DNA of 64,000 nt, taken from positions 51,372-115,371 of the forward strand of contig NBIV01000244.1 in assembly GCA_003194525.1 (NCBI GenBank), read 5' to 3'. The first letter of the stretch is position 1; each line of letters starts with the position of its first letter. The stretch is from Gracilariopsis chorda. Its lineage: Eukaryota; Rhodophyta; Florideophyceae; Gracilariales; Gracilariaceae. The position numbers and the translations under genes were made by a program. This document shows, piece by piece, positions 22,121 to 32,699 of this stretch. The notes beneath the pieces are model-generated. The model searched no databases. It worked only from the letters and a program-made list of their open reading frames with translations, and was not told the DNA's origin.

Positions 22121-24181
22121 AACATAATTCCTTACTCAGTGTTTTTCATGGTTTCCATGAGGACTAGAATAGTTGGTGAACATGAGATCGTTCGAAAAGC
22201 AACTGCATGGGGTTTCGGCACGTTGGAACGTCTCATGCATTTGGAAGAAGGCAATCCAGACGATTTCATGAAGAGTGAGTCAATGTCTCGAGAACGAGAA
22301 GAAGTACGGCATTTTCTCAGACTATTATTGGCAACTGAACGTCGCCAACATTATGAGCTGCCTGGGCCTATTGGTGATGACATACGACTGCAAAAGTACC
22401 AGCAAACGTTTTCTGACTGGCTAGCTTTCCTTACAAAATATGGTCTACACGGTGCTTTGTGTGATGATAGGGGGCTTGGAAAGACCTTTATGACACTGTG
22501 CATACTCACAGGCAACTATGCTACAAATATGAACGAAGATAAGAATCTGTCATCTCTACTTGTTTTTGCGAGCATAATCGTGGCTTACTGGACACAAGAA
22601 GTGGACAGATTTTTCTGCCATGTTTTACGAACCGTTGTTCACTACTCTGGGCTTCCTAAAGCACGGGTACGTATACAAAGCTGAAGCTTACTAAGAGATG
22701 GATCTTTAATAGTTACAAACTATGACATTCTGAGCAGTTTTTTACGATACATTGGGCACATAAGCTGGAATTAAGTCGTCTTTGACGAAGGACATTTGAT
22801 CGAGAATGCAAAAAACAAGGCAACCGAAGCAGTTCAAAGCCTATCCTCAAATCACAGATTGATACTCACAAAACATCCTATCCAGAATTCAGTTATCGAA
22901 CGTTGGGCTCTGTTTGATTATCTCATGCCTGTTTTTCCTGTTAGTGACAAGAGCTTCAAGGAAACATATGCAAAATTGATAATGTCTGCAAGAGAACGGA
23001 AATGTAGTGAAGCAGATCAGGAAAGAGGTATGGCAGCAACAGCATCTCTTCATAGGCACGTCTTACCGTTTGTTTTACGACGGTTTAAGGAGGATGTATT
23101 GTTGGAACTGTTACCAAAGACTAGTCAAGACTACTACCGCAACATGACACCAGTTCAGTTGCGACTGTACAACTAATTTGCATCAGATGTCTCTAACATT
23201 TTCGAGGTCCTATTGAACTCGAGAGACAATGACGCTCAGTAGGAACCCAAAAGTCACGTGCTCCAAGCACTATCCTATCTTCGTTGTTTATGAGGTCATC
23301 CAAAGCTTGTCCGTTCTCTGAAACATCCTTTGCATAACTCGGTTCACGACGCCCTGCATCGCCGGGGCTGGTGGAGCGATGATATAAACTTCAGTTCGAA
23401 GCTATTTGGACTCAAAAATATTGTACAGGAGTGCGGTATTGGTTTAGATGAAACGAAGATTAGGTAATTGGGAGAACATGGAGTTTTCATCTCTTCTTAG
23501 CTAAAGCAAATGCTGGAAATCGTTGACAAGGACCTCTTTGTCGTGCACATGCCCAATCTCACCTACATAAGGCTCGACGGTACTGTTTAAGCTAGAAGGA
23601 GAGAGAGTATTGTCACCAGTTTTAGTGCTGACCCTACCATTGACTGCATTTTGCTCACGACTCATGTTCGTGGTCTCATTCTGAACCTCACGGGAGCCAA
23701 TACAATCATCTTCTTGGAACAAGATTTCAATCCAACTAAATACATTCAAGCTATAGATCGGGCACACATATTGGGTCAAAAGTGGACCATTATCGTATAT
23801 AAGCTGATTACTTGCGTAATGTTGGAAGAGAAGAATATGAGTACTCAGAAACTCAAGAGGCATATCGCAAATGCTATTGTGAATCGAAAGAACTCCAATT
23901 TGCATTCCATGATCACGGAAGACTTACTAGACTTGTTCAATGTACATAGTGCTGAGGCCTCATCTGCCAACGACTCATCTCTTGATATCGGTGCCGGAAA
24001 TGGAAAGGTTATGAAGTCTGCTTTGGCAGGACTTAGGCCAGTATGGGAAGAAAAGCAATACGAGGATGAGTACAAAATGGACAATTTTCTTGCTGAGATG
24101 GACAAGTCAGGTAATACGCGATTTATTGATTCGTATCTTTGGTGGAAAAGTGGGCACTTTCTCCAGAAGCGTCCTAATTGA
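21824..24181 (+). pseudogene. MOT1/BTAF1-like SNF2 ATPase pseudogene (C-terminal half)
   Basis: The translated pieces follow the order of Mot1/BTAF1, the Swi2/Snf2 ATPase that removes TBP from DNA. A HEAT-like segment (VDYLGSNIIPYSVFFMV, then LERLMHLEEGNPD) precedes LQKYQQTFSDWLAFLTKYGL and motif I CDDRGLGKT (22460-22486; canonical DDMGLGKT). Motif II DEGH is at 22784-22795. Then come NHRLILTKHPIQNSVIERWA, HRHVLPFVLRRFKEDVLLEL, LTTHVRGLILNLTGANTII and QAIDRAHILGQK, where the motif VI HRIGQ is altered. The MOT1-type ending WEEKQYEDEYKMDNFLAEM closes it. In-frame stops occur at about 22681, 22773, 23174 and 23240, with more before 23620. Homology runs without introns, so it is a retrocopy or a copy of an intronless gene. 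The N-terminal HEAT array is missing. Confidence 0.88.
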
Positions 24182-24526
24182 TTACCTGCTCCTATTTGCA
24201 CGGTGGCTCTTTCGTGTGTAGAAAACATTAAATGCATCAACTACGAAGGTAGTAGTCATACCGTCTACGTTTGTATTTAGTACACAGTAATGGATTCCAT
24301 TGCATGTTGATATTCTAAACAATCTACTTCCTATAGCACTACGATAAAGATTTCGGCCTGTCTCCACCCAGCGCTGAACGTCTCTGCAACTTTGATGAGT
24401 AAGATTACGCCAAGCAGGTATCAAATACATAATACCATTAATTGGCTCCATGCGCCCCTGAATAATTCTGTACGATAGAAATAATGAGAGCAAACTCCGG
24501 AGTCCTTGCTTGTCAATCTTCATCAA
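24182..24526 (-). CDS. Hypothetical reverse-strand ORF
   Basis: 114 codons from ATG at 24526, starting three bases after the MOT1-like frame ends and running antisense to the downstream flank. The segment upstream on the minus strand (about 24590-24530) reads like a short helix (KNAHKELGNIEEQLQIISKA) in the same frame up to a stop just before the ATG. It could therefore be a broken 3' exon of the spliced gene at 24597-25616. I do not recognise it. Confidence 0.3.
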   Translation of the reverse strand: MMKIDKQGLRSLLSLFLSYRIIQGRMEPINGIMYLIPAWRNLTHQSCRDVQRWVETGRNLYRSAIGSRLFRISTCNGIHYCVLNTNVDGMTTTFVVDAFNVFYTRKSHRANRSR

Positions 24527-24596
24527 TTATAGCATTGATGCTTTTGAAATTATTTGGAGCTGTTCCTCTATGTTTCCGAGTTCTTTATGCGCATTT

Positions 24597-25616
24597 TTAA
24601 TAAAAACTCGGTTGTTCGTCTTCTGCGCTTGCTAGTATTCCATGGCACTCTGTTCCAGAAGTTCCATCATCCGGTTTTGGTTTTAGAGTTGTTTTGAGTA
24701 TCATATTCTGGTTATTCTCATCTACTTTGCTCGATCTCTCGTACATTATTTGATACCGCAAAGGTTTTGTTCGAGCCTCCGAAGCAGATCCGAGACGTTC
24801 CAGACCGCTCGAAAGACTACCAACTTCTGATTGTAAATCGCCACCATCCCTTTGCGATAGTCGCCTACGCTTTCCGCTCGATTCCTCGCGTTCCTGACCA
24901 GTTGTTATGCCCTCTTCGTACGCTGCATCAACTTTGCCGATTAGCTTACTGGTCATCCGCAGCATTTTTGTATCTTTATCTTGTGATTCTAGCCTGCAGA
25001 CTGTAAAAAGAACATGAAAATGTTAAGAATTAGCAGATAGATCTCCAATACCTGTATATTGCAGAACATCTGGAACTCGAGAACCATCATTCTGAGCAGA
25101 TGCAGACCATCGCTCGCCGAATATTTTAAACAAGGGCTCAACGTGATTAAACTGGTATTTCAGAACCATAGCAGTTCGATAACAAACTGGGTGCTTGTTC
25201 GAGTCCTTCTCGTCAATTCGACGACGAAAGTTTTCCTTATTGTCCACATTCGCATCATTGAATCGATTCTCAACCACTGCCGTAAATGATTCCCTTGTAA
25301 TACAAACATCTAGCTGCATTCTTGACAGCTCTGCGCTACTTGCGGTAGATGATGTGGAAGGTGCTTGCTCATCGTTCCGGAGCTGTACGCAAAGTCCAGC
25401 AAACTCATTTAAAGCGAATGCAAGATTAGTTGTTTTATTCGTCGCATGTTCGCTATTTTGAATCTGTTTTCCGTGGTTTTTGTGGTAAAGCCGGTGGGGA
25501 GCACTACGTCCGTAAAATAGGACTCTTAGATTCGGCCTAACAGATGGGTTCCATTGGGCGGTGGTCTCTGTAATATACGAATGCCGACCGGAGAAATCCT
25601 GAAAGGAGATCCCCAA
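24597..25616 (-). CDS. Unknown protein with one 51-nt intron
   Basis: Exon 1 runs 25616-25052, the intron is 25051-25001, and exon 2 runs 25000-24597. On the minus strand the donor is CAG|GTATTG and the acceptor TTTTTACAG|TCTGC, with a branch-like TCTTAAC inside. Exon lengths 565 and 404 sum to 969 nt, giving 322 codons plus stop with no internal stop. Without splicing exon 1 stops at 25023. The protein is hydrophilic. The central part VVENRFNDANVDNKENFRRR is acidic/basic, and the C-terminal half is Ser/Glu/Lys-rich with a basic SSGKRRRLSQRD patch that resembles a nuclear localisation signal. No family recognised. The open joined frame and good splice sites make this one of the few possibly intact genes here. 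Confidence 0.55.
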
Positions 25617-26040
25617 GCACCAAGCGGAGAGCGGGGTAGCTGAGCGAACGATAATCTTGCAGGCGCTGCTATGGGACGCGCTGGGTATCAGTGGCTAAGA
25701 AACCACATCTAGAAGATGACCTAATAGATTACCGGAAGATGAGTATCACGACGTTGAACCAGCCCAACTAGAACAAGCCTCAAGGTTGCTTGGTTTAGTT
25801 CCTCGGAGGTGGAGCTTCCAGCGGTGCACTACATAAAGTGCCGCGAGCTGACCTCAACGGAAAAACTCTACTGTAACCGATAAAAATCTAAGTTAGGATT
25901 ATACGTAATTGAAATACAGTCCACTGGAACAATTTCTATGGAGTGGTGCGCCACGTGGCACCAATTAGAAAATACAAGTACTCCAGTAGGAACCTTCCGT
26001 AACAGCCGATCCTTAAAAGCATACATAGTACCCACTGTAT
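25617..26040. other. Short unassigned spacer
   Basis: About 420 nt upstream of the spliced minus-strand gene, where its promoter would lie. No motif I can support and no ORF. Confidence 0.35.
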
Positions 26041-28460
26041 TACATACCCTCTTTCTTAAATTGCACCACCTCCTCGAGTTGCATCACGCTTAAGTGCTCG
26101 TCTCCCTCTGTGATTCTGAGGGTCCACTCGGGGCGCGTCTTACACCGGTGAGACTTGTTACCTCCACCGCAGGTGCTATCCTCGCATACTCTTTCCTTCC
26201 GTGCGGCGTCCACTTGGAACCTTCAATGCGAAAAGTCGGCCCTCACCTCACGCGTATCCACCCATATCCTCTCATACCTCAGGTGTAGCTCCTTTGAGTT
26301 CTCGGGTGCATTTCAGACCCATTTCCCATTCCCTCGTGCGGGTGACTTTCATATCTTCGAGAAACGCCTGAACGTGGAAGTATGAACCAGTTCCCCATTA
26401 TGGGGCAGCGTAAATCTCCTGCATCTTCCAAGGCGTCATCCGCACGAAATCCTATACGGCGTTGCAATAGTCCTGCGATTCCTGAAGGTTATATAAGCGT
26501 TGACACTCCTCTACAGGTAAGTTTGCCCTTTTCTGGTTTTAACACATAACTCTTTCCTGCTCTTCGTGATTTCTTCTTGTCCTTTGGAATGTGTCAGGCT
26601 TAGAAGGATAAATCTTCGCCTCGCGTGGATATTCAGGTGTACCACATCTCTACTAGTGCACCACTCCGGCCTGGAAAGCATCTGGATCATCGCGCCACTC
26701 GGGTATTCGTGCCTTTTCACGATCGGCAGGTCTGCCTACCGTGCTTCGTCGGTGAGTATACTAATCATTTTGTGCGATAACTCCAGGCAGGGCACTTACG
26801 CTCAGCTCCCGAAACTCCCTGGAGTGAGGGCAAACGTAACCATGAGAATTCGTATCGTGTTCACTAGCTTCACATTCCGGTGCGTGGTGATAAAACTCCG
26901 ACAATGGTGGGGTAGTGCGATATTCTCTACCTTAGGTGTACAGAGGATCGCGAAATACAGTCGGACCTGCAAATTTTACTTCAGATGGAATCCATTCACT
27001 ATGCAAAGCGCCGTCGTAACAGCATCTTGAATGGCCATTCTCCTCCGGCATTGTTTTCCTACGACCCTCCCTATAATGGCCTATATTGCTTAAATTGCAG
27101 TAGCGGGTGTACCAAATTCGTGGACGAAACCCGTATCAGGAACTCCTTTGGATCCTTCTTCGGATGACACAACACGGAGTTCCATGATATGCCTTCATGT
27201 CAGCGTCCTAATTACTACATACTCATCGTTAAATCTTGGAGGGACCACTGGGTGTCGCCTGACCTGATCGTGACGAAGCCCCTCGTCTTTGCATATCACA
27301 CCTCCAAGGTACTCGATACCCACGGCCTACTGCGAAGTTTCGTTATCTTGATTGCCTCTACTGAGCTTGCTGTGGAGGCCCTTGTGGCGTATCTTCAGGC
27401 GGGGGACGAGGGTTTCTTCTCCTAGTGCAGAGCTGCAATGGTCGCCTCTACTGGGACTCGTCATACCACCCTACACCAGGGCGTCTACTTCCCCATTTGG
27501 TGGCCATAATATGGTATATCTGCTCTTTGGGTGTCCAAAACATTTTCAGGGGCACCAGGTGGAGTGCGGACGAAGCGGAGGCTCCTCTAGATAACATACT
27601 TCAGGTGGATTGGTCTGAAATCCCCGGGCTCCTGTGGTATGACTATGGAAAAGACAAGTTCTACCCCACCAGGTGAAGTCCGAACAGTTACGATGACGGG
27701 CGCGCATGTGCTGATTTTCCCAGCCTTATTGAATAGAGGACGCCCAAGGTGCCACGAGTTCAGGTCTCCGATGATAATCCTAAAGTGGAGAGTCTGTCGA
27801 TCTGCACGCCAGCTCCTTCGCCAGTTGCAGGAGTAGCTGTCAATCCTGCAGTTAGTGGTGATACTTTTCCTCCTCATGCGGTTGCTTCTGCAGCTCCCAT
27901 TAGTGCCACTTCGGCGTCGGTGCCCGTTGTCCCTGTGGTGGGTATGGATGCTTAGCCCATGGACAAGAACAAGAGCCCTCCTGCCCCAGGGCGTCCAACG
28001 CCCTCGCTTCTTTCGGCTCCTCCGTTGCTTTCGCGTTCGGTGGCTAGACCTGCTTCTCCTATCTAAGCCAGTGCGTCTTCTCCAATAGTGGTACCAGCAG
28101 CTCCTCCGGTGGTTTCTACCGCAGTTGAATCACCAGAAGGTGCGATGGCAGTCGCCTTTCAGGAGTTGGTGCAGGCCTGCCTGGTGGTTGGAATCAGTGC
28201 ACCAGCTTCTCCCGTTGAAGCTATGCGCGAATCTCGCACCTGTGTGCTAGAGCTCTGGAAGGTGCATACTGATAGCGATTTCCTGAGGGCGATTCGTGAA
28301 AGCCTGATGTAGTTCATTGATAACCAAGCCAATGTAGCAAAGGCGCGCTTGGATGCGGAGTATGCGGCGCGCTTTGGTGGAAACCTCTAGGCGGTTGACA
28401 TAGCCTGTACGGATCTAGTTAGCAAATTCAATAAAGTTAGCCATTAGGTGGTACAGCGTT
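26040..28460 (+). mobile_element. LTR-retroelement leader and gag-like remnant
   Basis: C/T-rich leader-like sequence resembles the style of the family-A leaders, including hairpins such as CCCCA-TTA-TGGGG at about 26394-26406. It is followed at 27.6-28.45 kb by a Pro/Ala/Ser/Val-rich open stretch broken by single stops. The piece at 28088-28312 continues past a stop into a helical, coiled-coil-like segment (NQANVAKARLDAEYAARFGG), as expected for the N-terminal half of a Gag. No zinc knuckle or pol follows on this strand, so the element is truncated near 28.46 kb. Family membership is uncertain. Confidence 0.4.
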
Positions 28461-28599
28461 TCCATGTAAGCTTAGTGTTAAATTGGGTTCATTAGTCCCT
28501 ATAGTTGCGAAATGAAACGACAAGAAACCTGTAGGGTAGTGTGAAAATGTGTGTCTCTTGTAGGTGATGAAAGTAAAGATAAACCCTTGCTGGTCTCTC

Positions 28600-29010
28600 C
28601 CCATTTCTCAAACTAAAACGCCTACGAGGAGTTGCGGTTTCGCTGCAATGTGCCGTGCTATCGCCTGAGGAAGATCTCTGGAATGTGGTACAGAGGTTTT
28701 TCTGTATCACCCGCTGAGGTGTAGCCTTACGATTAGACGTTGTACTTGATTCCTGAAGGGGTTTGACCATGCAACACGATGTGTTCCACTCCATATAGAG
28801 TCCCACTCTTAGGTGTCAATAGTACTTCCGGGGTATCCCGAATAGTGTTGCCTAAACGAAGGGCACCCTTATTTATGGAAGAGCATTGCAGATCCAGCGA
28901 TACTACCTTAGGTGAGCAGGCCATGGTTTTTGTTGCTGGTGTCCCCTGCGGTGGAGCATGGGCGATCCGTGGCTGCTGAGCTCGCTTCATTTGGAGAGAC
29001 TCTGGGATTT
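28600..29010. other. Spacer between opposed retroelement fragments
   Basis: It joins the plus-strand gag-like remnant to the minus-strand integrase fragment. No supported feature. Confidence 0.3.
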
Positions 29011-29014
29011 TTTT

Positions 29015-30290
29015 TCACCCAATATGATGAGACATGTCGCGGAGCCCACCTAACTCGATGAATATCGTATCCTTATAGGTGAAGAGTACCTCGTTGGGCC
29101 CTAAAGGGTTTGGCGCCAATTCTTTGTTGACGTCTGGGAGCTCTTTTGACTTCTCCTGGGGTTTGTTGGGAAAGAGTTCATCCCCTTCCTTCAGGTGTGG
29201 GCCTTGCTTCACTTTCAGGTCGAAATCTCAATTTTATCTCCTTTGAAAGACGGTCAGCCTAGCTTTCGCAAGAAGAGTGTGTTCTTATACCACCTGACGG
29301 CTGCCACTTTTGATTGGGCTGCCGTGGGCACCTGAAAACCATCCAAAGCGTGCGCTCTGGCGCTTGCCGCAATTACGACACTTGGTAGGATCCGTGCCAG
29401 CACTAGATTGAATGGTGAGTTCCCTGTACAGTGGTGCAACTGAAGTTTATGGACATACGTGAGCAGGCCCACGTTTGCGTCCCAGTCTTCTTTGGGATCT
29501 GCAATAGAGGGTTTAATCTCAAGGCTATGGAATTGTTGAACCTGAGTGCTTGGTCATTCGTCTGGGGACGATAGGCAGTGCTAAAAAGCTGTTCCCCGCC
29601 CAGCATTCTTGAGATGGCCCCGAAAAGTTTCATTGCGAATTGAGGACCATTATCCGTTAACAGGTAGAGCGGTATCCCGTACGGTTCCATCCAATTCTAC
29701 AGAAAATTGCCAGCAATAACTCCAGCCATGGTGCTCCTCAGAGAAATGGCGTGGGTGAGCTTCGGAAACTGGTCGGTGATAACAAGGATATAATGGTACC
29801 CTCGCTCTGACATAGGTAGAGGGCCCAATATAAACATGAACACAAACTCCAAAAGATCTGATGAAGGAAACAAGGTTAAGGGAGTGCTATGCTTCGTTAT
29901 GGTACCCTTAGTGGAGGCGCATGAATGGCAGTCCGCTACTATTTGGAAAGCATCGTTGGCCGTGTGTGGCCAATAGAACTGTCTCTTCATGTTTGAATAC
30001 ATGACGGTGTTCCCGGGGTGTACTATGAGAAGCAAATAATGCATAAGATACAGAGCTCTAGCCCGCAGGCTGACCAGGATCACCTTTTGGAGTGCGCCGT
30101 CGAGGGGAGCGCGACGCACAAACACGCCTTGCTCCCTGTGGAGGCAAACCCAGTGACACAGCCCTCTATATACCTGTAACACAGGCATAACTCCGTGGGT
30201 ATTTCGGATTGACCAGAGCGGTGGATAAAGAAAGGTGAATTGGAGCCAGAAAGACGGTAAAACCAGAGACCGGTGTGCCACGCGATGCGG
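29015..30290 (-). pseudogene. Ty3 integrase fragment, reverse strand
   Basis: On the minus strand 30281-29697 reads VRRAPLDGALQKVILVSLRA, then a zinc finger HYLLLIVHPGNTVMYSNMKR through CHSCASTKG, then the core LGPLPMSERGYHYILVITDQ. The next frame, 29690-29403, reads YLLTDNGPQFAMKLF then FSTAYRPQTNDQALRFNNSI. The second catalytic Asp (TDNG) survives, the first is replaced (MFILGP for the usual D-I-L-GP), and the Glu of the N-G-Q-x-E block is changed to Ala-Leu. 29472-29015 holds the C-terminal part (NSPFNLVLARILPSVV, then an SH3-like KEGDELFPNKP). RT and gag are not recognisable upstream. A dead fragment of a Ty3 family different from A and B. Confidence 0.82.
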
Positions 30291-30299
30291 CAGTTTAGA

Positions 30300-31050
30300 A
30301 TATACCCGGTGAAAGGTGCCTTCCGAGGACGGGGAAAAACGCCCCGGTGGGTTGTGTGGAGAGCGGAAACAGACCCAACAGATAGTTCATATGCACGGGA
30401 TCTAGCGAACGAATTACCCAATACGAGAGCGATACCAGTGCCACACGGTAGATAATGTCACACGACAATTACAACAGAGAGTATCTTTAGGTTTACCGAG
30501 TTTGTGAATTGAACGAAAGGAATGCGGTGACCCTCCGCCAGGAGTACTATATTGCACAACAACGTCACAATACAGAGCCGGATACCACAGATCAAACTGA
30601 ACAGTTATGAATGAGCGAAATCTTGGGTTAACTTTACTTAGTGCTCGCGACGACGAACTCGCGCTCACCTAAGGAGGTACACTACCGTAATAAATTATAA
30701 TAGTTAAATACAATATTTCACACCTCTTCAGGTCCACACACGTGGCCAGGCCAGTGTCAGGCACCCTGAGGGGTCAACTCAAGTAAAACCATAACACTAC
30801 GGCATGGTGCTGTCACACACTCGCACACGTGCACACGCGCAAACGAGTCTCCTCATCCTGCAGTCCATTTTAGATTCCTACCTTCCTAGGTGAAAATTCG
30901 CACAGTACACCATCCCATTGGCATCACCTCGTATGGTTCCAACTCATATGTGATAGAGCCGTCACGGTAACCGCGTCGCATTCCTATGAGTAGCATCATC
31001 GTGATTTCCACGCATTTCGCGTTGCAACACAGAAGGGTATGTTGTGGTTT
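30300..31050. other. Unassigned sequence
   Basis: No supported gene. A few stops-rich frames may be the decayed RNase H side of the minus-strand Ty3 fragment. A GT/AC-rich patch with repeated CACAC occurs near 30810-30845. Confidence 0.3.
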
Positions 31051-31059
31051 TGCTAGTGG

Positions 31060-31700
31060 GTTTTGTTGCTAACTACGCTGGAGGAACACATACGTGTATG
31101 GACCCTGCAAGGTGATATCCAAGATAGTTGTCGTATATATTGGTGGTACTTTCAGCCTCCACCCGAACCTAATGAAGGTAACTGAGTTACACTCTTCTTC
31201 TACTTCTTCTCGTAGAAGGAGCGTTTTGGGACTAATCAGTAGTACCCGCAAGTGTTCGCCTCCTCAATAGAGTCATAACGCGTATGTTAATCTACAGTTG
31301 TCCACTTATATCACTCAGGAGCTTCTTTTTGTTACACTTACAGTGTGTGTCTCTTGCTTTTATCCCTGTTTATAGGTTAGAACTTCCCCCAAGTATTGGG
31401 TTTGTTACCGATTCGGTCGTGGTCTCTTTTGCCCACCATGTGGCGTCTTTATTTCCCTTTTATGTCAACCTTTCCCGGTGTCTGTTTCTGCTTTATGCAT
31501 GACGCACTGGTTTCTCTTTCCCTTTTCTTTTCCATACTTTCTCTGGGTCCAACCGTGGACAAGGTACTATTTTACATCTTTTACCAAATACCGGTTCCTT
31601 GAACCTTTGTGGAAGGTCCGAAATCCTGACGGGTTTAAGCCCGTCAATAGGTATACGGAGAGCTCTTCTCAGCTGAGCCAGACTCTGAAGAGGACAAGGC
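31060..31700 (+). repeat. LTR-like fragment
   Basis: A T/C-rich stretch with the run CCCAAGTATTGGGTTTGTTAC (31390-31410) resembles CCCCAGTATTGGTTTGTTTC in the A1 LTR (6517-6536). Similar TTTTCCCTTTC-type blocks follow. At about 31625-31645 a perfect dyad TGACGGG-TTTAAG-CCCGTCA occurs. It is probably a diverged LTR/leader piece related to family A, truncated at both ends. Confidence 0.45.
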
Positions 31701-31779
31701 TTGTAGTTGCCTTGAGTGCTTTCCTGTTTCGAGTTTTGCATTACACAAACGACCATCGTTACTAAAACATTGGTTTTGC

Positions 31780-32699
31780 GGTTTTGGTGGTAGCATAGTA
31801 AAGAACTTCTTTGCGTGAGAAAAGATGGTAAACAAGGGCAACGTAGGAGTGAAAAGCTGAGCAAAACTTTGGGAACCACATTTAGAAAGAAATAGGGGAA
31901 GATGTGAATCTATTACTGAAAGAACGACAACCAGAAATGGGCAATATCGTATATGATTTGAACGAACCCTGTAGAGAGACGATTCTGAAGCCAATTCCGT
32001 TGAGTAAGCTCGATTTTAAGGCATGTGTTATACATTAGAGCGAGTGAACAAAGTATTTTTATGAGCTTAGCCACAGCTATGTTCAGAACAGTGGGCTATG
32101 TCTATCCCTAAACATTTGCATGAAGCAATGAGTGTAGTTTTCTGATTCTACTCTGGTTGTAGCCAACATTCTCAACAAATTTATTGAGAGATGTGTATCA
32201 AAGCGTTCAAAGGTGATGTAAAGACCACCTGATGAAAGAATGGAATAGATTCTGGAGTAGATGGAGTATCAGGTGAAGAAGAGGAGCTGAAAAGTATTCC
32301 TATTGGAGAAAGTTGTGAAGTACAGATGTAAAATGACGGATATTCACCAGCTAACAGGATGAGTACTACATAGATACAGGTATACACAGGAGCAAAAGAA
32401 TGTGCAAAGAAGAATGCGGGGCCTTCCGAGGTGAAGCCACAAACTCAACAACCGACTGAAGAGAATAAGAAGGCTTCGGAGGATGGTGTTTGATCTCAGG
32501 AGCTGAAAGAAAATATTAGATCTGTTCTGATGCTCAGATACACGGAAACCCAAACATGGCACTACCGTTAAGTAATATTTCTGAAGAACGAACTACGAAG
32601 ACAGGGTCATTTTCTGAGGTAAGGGCAGACTATCAAGACAGATTTGAAAACATTGGAACGCGTTCAGGGGCTCACGTGATACTTCGGAAGGGTTGTAAT
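31780..32699. other. Unassigned, possibly MULE-derived
   Basis: A/G-rich plus-strand sequence directly upstream of the decayed MULE transposase. It could be the eroded N-terminal part, but no fragment matched clearly. Confidence 0.3.

Noticed and set aside
24527..24640. A second intron joining the 24597-25616 gene to the 24182-24526 ORF
   Set aside because: The only GT-AG pair that fits is about 40 nt and has no branch site; the evidence is too weak to model.
25560..25850. CTCGGAGG-type similarity between 21.56, 25.79 and 37.61 kb as a shared short repeat
   Set aside because: Only about 10 bases agree and orientation is inconsistent; chance is likely.
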